64,000 nucleotides of DNA, taken from Nectonema munidae (Eukaryota > Nematomorpha > Nectonematoida > Nectonematidae). Numbering within the stretch: position 1 is the first letter of the stretch; each line of letters starts with the position of its first letter. The notes under the pieces were generated by a model. The model had not been told where the DNA came from and did no database searches. It saw only the letters and a program-made list of their open reading frames with translations. A program made the translations under genes and the position numbers. The stretch lies in contig JAUIRK010000819.1 in the NCBI GenBank assembly GCA_030549495.1, positions 176,501 to 240,500 of the forward strand. The letters run 5' to 3'. Below, in pieces: positions 55,800 to 64,000 of the stretch.

Positions 55800-57712
55800 T
55801 AGACTGTAGAGCCAAATTTCGTGACTTCCTAAAATCGCTAGCCGCATCTTTTGTTATCATTTTCATGTCCAAAACTGTCAATCAAAAATTAAAATTTTTC
55901 AGCAAAATTTTGACATTTTCTGTAGTTAACCTTATAACAAAGGGTCCATATTATACACTACCTTGAAAATTTATAATTATATACAGTTTTGAAGCATAAC
56001 ACTTTATATATTTAATTTTTTTAATAATCACGGTTACTTTTTAGAAAATGTCAATCAAAATTTTGATTGATCAGAAATATTTATAATAAAATATTCCTTC
56101 GAATTTTACATAAAATATATGTTTTTATACTAAATCGGCCAGGTTGGTTTCATTTAAGGATTTATTTTTTTAATTTAGGATGCAAAAATACGTATAAATG
56201 TTAATCAAATTTGCGGTTTACTTCTAAAAATTGTCTCCAAAAACATTCATTAAAATATTACATGAAATATATGTTTTAATAGCAAATCGAGCATGCTTAT
56301 TTTTTTTATGAACTCATTTTTCACATTTACAGGTTTTAAAATATCTGTCAGTGTCAATCAAATTTTAGGTTACTTCTAAGAACTATCTTCCAAAATATTC
56401 TCTCTAATTTTACATGAAATATATGTTTTTATACCAAATCAACCATGTTTGTTTTACTTCTGAAATCAATTTTTGCATTTAGAGGTTTTAAAATATCCGT
56501 CAGTGTCAATCAAATTTGCGGTTTACGTCGGAAAACTATCTCTACAAATATTTATTCAAATTTTAGATGAAATGTATGTTTTATACCAAATCAACCATGA
56601 TAATTTTATTTCTGAAATCAGTTTTTGCATTTAGAGATTTTAAAATGTCTGAAAGTGTCAATCAAATATTCGATTTACGTCTAATCTCTACAGAAATATT
56701 TTTGAAATTTAAATAAAATATCTATTTATATGCCAAATGAAAGATTCTGGTTACATTTTTGGGCTCAGGTTTGGCATTTATGGTTTAAAATATCGGAAAG
56801 ATTCAATTAGATTGGCGGTTTACTTATAGATACTGTCTTCAAAAATATTTTCAAAAAAATAAATATCTCTTTCAAATAAAACATCTGTTTTTATACCAAA
56901 TTGACTTTGCTTATTTTATTTCTTCCATTTTGGCTAATACGGTTAAAAATACCTCAAAGTGGCAATTGAATTAGTGATGTATGCCTGAAAATCAATTCTG
57001 TAAAATTTTTTCAAAAAATCGTTGTATATTAGTTATATAGTAAAAATAAAACTTTTTTTTTGTATATTTTGGCTTATAATACTTTCTTCAATCATCTTGA
57101 GTATGAAATATTAATCTTTTGAAGATTAGTATGAGAGAAGGAAGCAACTTGAAAACTAATTGAAAAGAGAACGTGTGATCAAAAGAAATAATTAAAAAAT
57201 ATGTATTATTGACTAAATGGAAGATCTACCATGTTTTAATGAACTAGGAAGTGGTGTAATGATCTAATATTAGGCGCTTCAAAAAAAATTTTGACTGTGA
57301 AAAAGAAGTTCCTCTTTTACAAATGAAAAAAATATAAATCTATAGCTAAATCATCTAGGATTGCAATTATCATTTAACTTAGATGGGTAGGAAATCTGAA
57401 AATTTAGAATTGGTCAGATTTATCAAAAATGGCAATATGCGACAATTTAGTCACTATCAAGATATTTTTTAAAGTAAATTGAATTTGTCCATGTTTTTCC
57501 TTTTGCGTGAAAGAGAAAATCTTTTTGATGGAGAAGGTCAAGAACTTTTTATAATTGAACAAAGAACATCACGAATGATTCATCAGAAAAAAACCCTTCA
57601 ACTGAGATTGGTTGACAAATATTCAGGCGTGTAATAAAATACACGATACTGATAAAAAAAAAGCCTAAGATCATCAAAAAGATTCTATCAGAATGCTTTG
57701 AGAGAAGAAAAA
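55800..57712 (+). repeat. Composite dispersed repeat, copy 2
   Basis: Same order of blocks as 24610-26440: aaaatcgctagccgcatctt, acactttatatatttaattt, aatcacggttactttttaga, then tandem units with gcggtttac and atatatgttttta, then aacatcacgaatgattcatc and agcctaagatcatcaaaaag. It lacks the miniature element present in copy 1. Near the right end a frame reads REREN..., GQELFIIEQRTSRMIHQKKT, which may be a remnant of a coding region, family unknown. Confidence 0.75.
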
Positions 57713-57999
57713 ATCTGTTCAAAATAAATCCTTAAAAAAGTATTTTCAAACACACATTGAAGAAAATAAATTTCTTATGAAAAAAAGAGGTACAATCAAA
57801 AAAAAATCGAGGTAAATATCATCATAGAATGAATAGCAAAATTACATACTGTAAAGTATATAGAAGATATGACGTAGAGACTACGAGCAGATAAAGAATT
57901 TGTAGCTATTTCTATCGAGATACATAAGTTACTAATAAAAATTAATTATATTGAGTGAATTAAGCATCTAAATTTGATTTATAAGAAAATAATTACCAG
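57713..57999. other. No gene seen
   Basis: AT-rich sequence between the composite repeat and the satellite array. Confidence 0.35.
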
Positions 58000-59175
58000 A
58001 GAAATACTGCAAGTAGAAGTTATTTTGAAGTTTATATATTTGACATTGATTTACAGGTGTAATCGATTTTTTGACAGGTTTTATGCATTTCATAAAAAAA
58101 TGAATTCAGCATGCTTGAAAATGGGTATATATGTGCAAACAACTTTATATAATTATTTAGATAAAAAGTTTCTTTTTGAGATGAGTTGTCACATTTAAGT
58201 CAATTTTTTGACAGGTTTGATCGAGTTTCATAAAAAATGAATATTACCACTGAATTCATTATACTTGAAAAAGGGTATATATTTGTAAAAAACTTTATAT
58301 AATTATTTAGATAAAAAGTTTCTTATTGAGATGAGCTGCCACATTTAAATCAATTTTTTGACAGGTTTGATCGAGTTTCATAAAAAAATGAAAGTTACCA
58401 CTGAATTCATCATGCTTGAAAGGGTATATATGTGTAAAAAACTTTATATAATTATTTAAATAAAAAGTTTCTTTTTGAGATGACATGTCACATTTAAATC
58501 AATTTATTGACAGGTTTGATTGATTTTCATAATAAATGAATATCATCAATGAATTCAGCATGCTTGAAAATGGGTATATATGTATAAAAAACTTTATATA
58601 ATTATTTAGATAAAGAGTTTCTTTTTGAGATGACCTGTCACATTTAAATCAATTTATTAACAGGTTTGATTGATTTTCATAATAAATGAATATCACCAAT
58701 GAATTCAACATGCTTGAAAATGGGTATATATGTATAAAAAACTTTATATAATTATTTAGATAAAAACTTTCTTTTTGAAATGAGCTGTCACATTTAAATC
58801 AATTTATTGACAGGTTTGATTGATTTTCATAATAAATGAATATTACCACTGAATTCATCATACTTGAAAATGGGTGTATATGTATAAAAAACGTTATATA
58901 ATTATTTAGATAAAAAGTTTCTTTTTGAGATGAGCTGTCACATTTAAATCAATTTTTTGACAGGTTTGATCGAGTTTCATAAAAAAATGAATGTTACCAC
59001 TGAATTCATCATGCTTGAAAATGGGTATATATGTGTAAAAAACTTTATATAATTATTTAGATAAAAAGTTTCTTTTTTGAGATGAGCTGTCACATTTAAA
59101 TCAACAATTTTTTGACAGGTTTGATAAAAAAATGGACATCACCACTGAATTCAGCATAGTTGAAATATATATGTA
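58000..59175. repeat. Tandem array of about 150-bp units (eight copies)
   Basis: Units anchored by gacaggttt at 58073, 58210, 58370, 58509, 58659, 58809, 58959 and 59114 share aatgaatattaccactgaat, cttgaaaatgggtatatatg, actttatataattatttaga and tttgagatgagctgtcacat. Spacing is 137-160 bp. The frame at 57974-58198 comes from the first unit. Confidence 0.9.
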
Positions 59176-59229
59176 AAAAATATTTATAAAAATTTATTAA
59201 TGTCTGAGAAAAATAGGGGGGGGGGCACT

Positions 59230-59509
59230 TTACGCCCTCCAGCACTTGAACGGACAAATTTTGCCCAGCACTAATGAATATATATTGAGATTTGTGAAGT
59301 AAAAAAACCAGCAGTCATAAAAGCCATCATCAATTTTCATTGATTCACCTTCTTCTATCATATTTTTGCAAAAATTGTTCTTTCCCAATAATACCTTTTT
59401 AATTAAAATACCCAGTCCTTTTTCTCCAGCTTTGTGAGGGAGAGATTCACATCCTGTAAGTAGAATAAGAGCGTAAACATGTTCATCTTTTACTTAAAAT
59501 CAGTCATAG
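59230..59509 (-). pseudogene. Nuclease- or transposon-like coding fragment with LTGCES motif
   Basis: The minus strand reads VKDEHVYALILLTGCESLPH, then KAGEKGLGILIKKVLLGKNN and a further 40 open codons including MIEEGESMKIDDGFYDCWFF. The ALxLLTGCxS block followed by a Lys/Gly-rich turn resembles the PIN/FEN-like (XPG-fold) proteins often encoded by arthropod mobile elements, but this rests on one motif. A stop lies directly upstream of the fragment, and no start is visible. Confidence 0.3.
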
Positions 59510-60964
59510 TTGTTATACATACATAAGGATTTTTAAAGTTGCTTCTAGTTACTTTCAGGATAATTCATTTTTCACTGTTAGAGTGGATTAGTGATGATTG
59601 CTAAATTTAGCCTTGACTTTAGTGATTAAGACTTTTTTTACTTTTAGCTCAATTTAAATTTCATTGCTTTATTATTTTTTACTTGTAGTGAGCAGCCGAC
59701 CCTTTTTAAACCTGAAAATAAATAAATAAAAGAAATCAGTTTTTGGGTATAAATAAAAAAAAGTAAGTTTGTTTTTGTTGTTGGCCTCTATTAGCCGAAA
59801 TCTTATTATCTCTAAAGTTTAAAGAGTAAGTAATAATTCGCATGATTAATCTTACGTATAATTTTATAATAAAAACAAACTAAGAATTTGACGTTTTTTG
59901 GTAAAATATATGAGTAAAATTTAGCAGACAAAACGTTTTTTTTGACAAACAGGATAATTATTTTATTCAAATGGTTTTTTTCTGTTGGGAGAGGCTTGAC
60001 TCTATTTTACTTTTTTTAAAGAAATTTTCGAAATACGAAAAATACGCAAACTGTGCTAACGTACATAAAAATATACTGCATCCATCGCAAATAATTCTTG
60101 ATCAAAATATACTTCGACTTATTTGACAAAATTATTGACCTAAAGAATAATTTGAAGTTTTTCCAATTAAAAAGACTTGTTTCTTATATTATATTAGATG
60201 AATAGAATAATTTAACATTTGAAATAAAATATTTTTAAATAATATTTAATATTATTGAATCCTTAAAAATAGTTTTTAAAATTTTTGTTGAACTAAAAAA
60301 ATTCTTTGTTGAGAGACTTGAAAAATTCCAAAAAAAAAGAAATTTAAACTAGTTTAAAATTGGTTCACCGTGATATTTTGTTTTTTTTTTAAATTTTTTT
60401 TGAATTTATTGACTTTTATTCGCCCTGAAAGGAATGTATCTTCGAAATTTTTATTTTTATATCTTCCTTACTTTATTTCAGCTATTTATTCAACAAAATT
60501 AAAAAGAAATTTATGATGAAAAATAAATCTTCATTTAATTTATTTCAAGTTTTTTGACTTTTTATTGGCTTAAAATTTTTTTTTGACTTTATTGACCTAA
60601 AAAAATTTAGTTCACGATAGTTTAAAATTGGTTTACAGTGACTTTTTGTTCTTTTTTTTTTTAAAAAAATAAGACTTTTTCACTTTTGTTCGCCTTAAAG
60701 TGATAACAAAAGTATTTATACAACAGAGCCAGAAAAAATATGGATTTGAATCACTTTTCATATTTTCAACATTTTCGCATCACAGAATTTCTGTGCTCTC
60801 ATATCGGCTTACTAATCAAGGGAGGGCCATGACAAAAAATATAGAAATTCAAAGTGACATGACAAGAATGACAAAAAATACAGAAATTAAAAGGAGTGAT
60901 ATGACAAAAGAAAGACAAGAATATGGAAATTCAAAGAAGTGACATGATAAATTAAAAAATTATT
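59510..60964. other. No gene recognised
   Basis: AT-rich. An imperfect duplication (60345-60440 and 60605-60690, sharing agtttaaaattggtt and cacttttgttcgcc). A plus frame at 60700-60942 contains a short repeat (ATGACAAAAAATA...GAAATT) and no domain. Confidence 0.4.
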
Positions 60965-61161
60965 AAGAGAACACTTTAAAAAGTTTATTTATCCAAACAT
61001 TTTCGACTCAAATGTCTTTATCAAGGATATAAAATTTATTATTTTAAGATTTTTGCTTTTTTACTTTGTTTCAAGATTCCCATTTATAATTTTTATATCC
61101 TTGAAAAAGACATTCGTGGAGAAAATATTTGGATAAATAAAGTTTTGTAAAGTGTTCTCTT
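60965..61161. mobile_element. Foldback element with about 70-bp arms
   Basis: aagagaacactttaaaaagt...ccaaacattttcgactcaaatgtct at the left is mirrored by agacattcgtggagaaaata...ttttgtaaagtgttctctt at the right, with a roughly 60-bp centre. Non-coding. Confidence 0.75.
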
Positions 61162-61211
61162 AAATCATTTTTGCTATCCTTCAAGTTATTTAATTTACAC
61201 ATTCGTAAACC

Positions 61212-61302
61212 ATCATATTACCAAATTAGCTAACCAACTTACTGACCAATTAACTAACTAGCCAGATAACTACATAACTAACTAACTAACTGACCTTTGA
61301 TA
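61212..61302. repeat. Degenerate CTAA/CTGA tract
   Basis: ctaaccaacttactgaccaa, ttaactaactagccagataa, ctacataactaactaactaa: the same type as 636-876. Confidence 0.6.
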
Positions 61303-61533
61303 CGATACTCATTCGAACACTATAGAAGTGACACAAACTCCTTTGAAAGCAAGCATCCCTGTCATATCATGTACAAGTGAGATTTTCGAAATTCCGAATT
61401 CGCTATTACAGTCTATATAGACGAAGCAGATTCAATAAACAGCCATAGTTTCACAAGCCTAAGTAGAAAAGAATAAAATCAAAGAGCTTTATTGTGACAC
61501 TTCCATGGGTAAGAATAAATAAACGAGAGAGCA

Positions 61534-61754
61534 TCAAAGAAACTGAGAAACCTCTGTCTCCATCAACCTTTCATACTCGGGAAATCCGCCTTCCAAACGC
61601 TTGACGATTTTCTTGGAACACACCCACAATTCCCTGCACACGATTTCGATCAAGCGCTTGTCATGAGACACCAAAACCACGCCTCCTTTAAACTCATTCA
61701 ACGCTTCACCGAGAGACTCAACACTCTCCACATCCAAGTGATTTGTAGGTTCAT
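61534..61754 (-). CDS. ABCF3: ABCF3/GCN20-type ATP-binding protein, last exon
   Basis: ABCF3 (GCN20) proteins are soluble twin-ATPase proteins that act with GCN1 at ribosomes in the amino-acid starvation response. An acceptor (actttcacag) precedes base 61754. The first two bases finish the Asp of Walker B begun by the upstream exon, giving EPTNHLDVESVESLGEALN, then GGVVLVSHDKRLIEIVCREL (switch His) and WVCSKKIVKRLEGGFPEYER, stop at 61536-61534. The ELWVC...GGF.EY ending is characteristic of the C-terminus of GCN20-like proteins. ABCF3 is preferred over ABCF1/2 on this tail; moderate certainty for the subfamily. Confidence 0.9.
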
Positions 61755-62414
61755 CTGTGAAAAGTCAGAATTATTAATACTAAGGTTACGGAGTCAGAAG
61801 AATCAAGTAATTTTCATTCAAAGAAAATAATACATATAAAATATTCTATATTATAATGCTCTAGTTGAATTCATTCTTATTGGTCGAAATAATTATAAAT
61901 ATACGAATCAATATCGAGAAAATAAGCCAGCAAACAACGAAAAAATGAAAAATAGCTTTTGTCTCGCTAGTAAGCAAAAAAAGCATGACTTGTTATGACT
62001 TTGTGCATGAGAATAAGGATGCAGCAATAAGACTTAAAATTGTGAAGTAATGACTTTTTTAATAAAAGTGCTTTTGTGCCTAATGTATATTTGCCAATAT
62101 GAATTTTATTTTCTCACAGAAGTTCGCCGACCGTTGAGAAATCCTGTATTAGATAATAGGTTCTAGGATAAGAAAGTTCAAACTTATTAAATAAATTTAA
62201 AAGTTTTACAATGTTAATAGTCAAAATGTCCATAGGGAAAATGCCCATTATGCAAATTGAAGTGCCACTAGACAAACTCTCGTGTCAAGTTTTACTGCAC
62301 ATGGTCATTTGTGATCCGTGAATAAAAGAGGCCAATTAAAATGAATTAAACCAAATAAAATAGAGAAGATGAAAGATTGAAAGAAAAGGAAGTGAAATAA
62401 ATTGAGATGGTTAC
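61755..62414 (-). other. ABCF3 last intron (660 bp)
   Basis: Begins gtaacc (62414) and ends ttttcacag (61755). The end of it near 62220-62290 holds a degenerate array (caaaatgtccatagggaaaa, tgcccattatgcaaattgaa). Confidence 0.85.
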
Positions 62415-62575
62415 CGAATATCAGAAAGTTGGGACTCTTCAAGGATATCATAGCAAACGCCACTCTACTTTTCTGTCCACCAGAGAGAGAGCCAATGAAA
62501 TTGGATGCAAGATCACTCGTTATGCCGAAACGACTGAGAGAACTTCGAAGCACATCTTGTGAGTTCAAGGGATTA
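62415..62575 (-). CDS. ABCF3: ABCF3/GCN20-type ATP-binding protein, penultimate exon
   Basis: An acceptor (gtttatgctag) precedes base 62575 and a donor gtaacc follows base 62415. It reads NPLNSQDVLRSSLSRFGITS, then DLASNFIGSLSGGQKSRVAF (ABC signature LSGGQ) and MISLKSPNFLIF, with one base of the Walker B Asp carried to the next exon. This is the second nucleotide-binding domain. Exons with its Walker A and the whole first domain lie upstream (higher coordinates) and were not found up to 64000, so they are probably beyond the window. Confidence 0.92.
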
Positions 62576-62884
62576 CTAGCATAAACAAAGAAAGCAATAA
62601 ATTCCATGCAATAGCGAATCAGCGCTTCTTTACTCTAGGGTTAGGTGATACTTCGGTGTGCGGCATTTTGGTGCTGCGACACGTGTTATAGTTTCTATTA
62701 CGTGTTAACGATTACTAATTATCCTAAAGTTATAAGTTAAAAGATTTTACCAAGTAATTAATTTATTTGACTAAATAAGCAAATTAGCTCACTAAAAATA
62801 AGAATATTTTTACAAGTAATAGATTATATTAAAAATAATTTGGAAATTTTGATAAAATTATTTTAATAAAATTGTAAAAATTGG
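62576..62884. other. ABCF3 intron, no exon seen
   Basis: AT-rich. 62635-62700 contains a GC-richer phrase (ggtgatacttcggtgtgcgg, ttggtgctgcgacacg) without a coding match on the ABCF3 strand. Confidence 0.4.
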
Positions 62885-63014
62885 ACACTTTATTGTTGAT
62901 TTTTGCTAACTAGTTTCGGAGTATAAACTCCTTTTATATATATATAAAAAAAATTTATTTAGAAAAAGGAGTTTATACTCCGAAACTAGTTAGCAAAAAT
63001 CAACAATAAAGTGT
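62885..63014. mobile_element. Perfect hairpin with 51-bp arms
   Basis: 62885-62935 is an exact reverse complement of 62964-63014, with a 28-bp AT-rich loop. No TIR family or target duplication was identified. It lies within the upstream ABCF3 intron. Confidence 0.95.
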
Positions 63015-63410
63015 TGTTGCGAAGAAGGCATTTTTGAGGTGTATTTTTAGTCGTAAAAGCTGTACACTATCTGCAGTATACATTGAATAACATTTTTAAA
63101 GTACGTATGGGTTTGTTTTTTAATGTTTTGTTTTTGGATGAGCAAACTTACTATATAACTGAACAATTACAAAATAATAGGAGTAACCTCATGTTTTGCG
63201 GCTTGCCTAGCAAAGTTAAAGAAAATTAGGCAAGAAATATCATATCAAAATGGCAATGGAAGATCTAGACAGGGTGCAAAAGCCCATCTGCTATTTTTGA
63301 GTATATCAATGCATAACATTTTTGTTTTATTGCGACGCTCTAGTTCAGTGGTGGTTCATAATTTGCCCATTTGTTAAAAAAAGATGAGAATCACGGGCAG
63401 AAGCATTGTA

Positions 63411-63766
63411 CACTAGGGATACAACTGTTCAACTTTTTTTTTAATTCAACTTCCTGTGCCATTTTTAGATGAACTTTTATATATAAATCACCAAAATAAA
63501 ATTTTTTGGTGATATTTCGAAAAAAGGTCACCCATAACATAGGTTTTATTATCAGCTCACTCAATCGCAAGTATAGTTTTCTCATTTTTGTTTTAATTCA
63601 TCGAAACTGAATATATACGGCCATAAAATGAAATTTTGTTTTTTTTAGATTTTTAATGGGTGACCTTTTTTTAATATTAAACGGAAAAAATCTTATTTTT
63701 GTTGTTTACGCAAAAGTTCATCAAAAAACAGGGTTATGAACTCAAAAATAGTTGTATCCCCTATTG
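63411..63766. mobile_element. Miniature element of Tc1/mariner type
   Basis: The left end CACTAGGGATACAACT and right end AGTTGTATCCCCTATTG form an inverted pair, each next to TA (63409-63410, 63767-63768). Further inverted matches lie inside (agatgaacttt/aaagttcatca, ggtcacccat/atgggtgacc), so the whole 356 bp can fold back. No transposase. Confidence 0.75.
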
Positions 63767-64000
63767 TACACATTCCTGAACGTTTCGCGGTAGTATAAAA
63801 ATTCTATGTTGTTGATGATGAAAATTGTAATGGTTCGGAAGAGTGTGATAATGAACACATTAGTGACGATGTAGTGATGAAAGGAAAAGATAGATGTGTA
63901 CTTTTTGCAAGCAAGTTCTAAAGGAGATAAATTCATGTCGAGTTGATCGATGTGGTGTTGAGTAAAGAAGCCTATATTTAATTTTTGGCTGACATTCCTT
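63767..64000. other. No gene called; one open plus-strand fragment
   Basis: 63810-63920 (+) is open and reads VVDDENCNGSEECDNEHISD, then DVVMKGKDRCVLFASKF and a stop. The acidic character resembles transposase N-termini, but no family can be named. Confidence 0.25.

Overview
The window reads as nuclear DNA of an animal with intron-bearing genes, most likely an arthropod. It is strongly AT-rich, shows no operon-like layout or dense long ORFs, and its genes are broken into short exons with GT...AG introns. It is crowded with eukaryotic DNA transposons (piggyBac, hAT, pogo/Tigger), non-LTR retrotransposon remnants and tRNA-derived SINEs. A crustacean such as a copepod is my guess; nothing here fixes the species.

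Three host genes are recognised by joining exons across splice sites with matching phase. (1) A trypsin-like serine protease on the minus strand at the left edge (exons 475-241 and 67-1, running out of the window). (2) TMEM26 on the minus strand, apparently complete in four coding exons (53915-53713, 49646-49502, 47950-47636, 44000-43677; about 328 aa). (3) The 3' end of an ABCF3/GCN20-type ATP-binding protein on the minus strand (62575-62415 and 61754-61534). A ubiquitin-like domain exon lies at 38866-39116 (+). Less certain exon candidates lie at 18532-18316, 13758-13509 and 12714-12597 (all minus, possibly one gene), 17602-17767, 18629-18824 and 34604-34849 (all +), and 44739-44539 and 59509-59230 (minus). 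Promoter candidates lie at 14650-14740 and 36430.

Most of the rest is mobile DNA. Nine short piggyBac-type miniature elements (TTAA target, about 95-170 bp) and two larger piggyBac elements (15581-17474 and 45003-about 47417) are present. Where the signal-bearing end is intact, these carry a dyad-symmetric motif about 14-16 nt from the terminus. Its sequence differs between copies while staying self-complementary, which is the most interesting signal in the window. A Tigger element (6111-8910) and a hAT element with an exact 8-bp target duplication (29524-31824) have clear ends. A second hAT-like remnant lies at 21804-23239, LINE remnants at 4900-5781 and 39243-41580, and six SINE copies or fragments are scattered across the window.

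Other repeats include two copies of a roughly 1.9-kb composite repeat (24610 and 55800), an array of about 150-bp units at 58000-59175, a 575-bp pure GAT array placed 10 nt inside TMEM26 intron 2, a perfect 51-bp-arm hairpin at 62885-63014, and several foldback elements. I saw no rRNA, genuine tRNA or CRISPR array.
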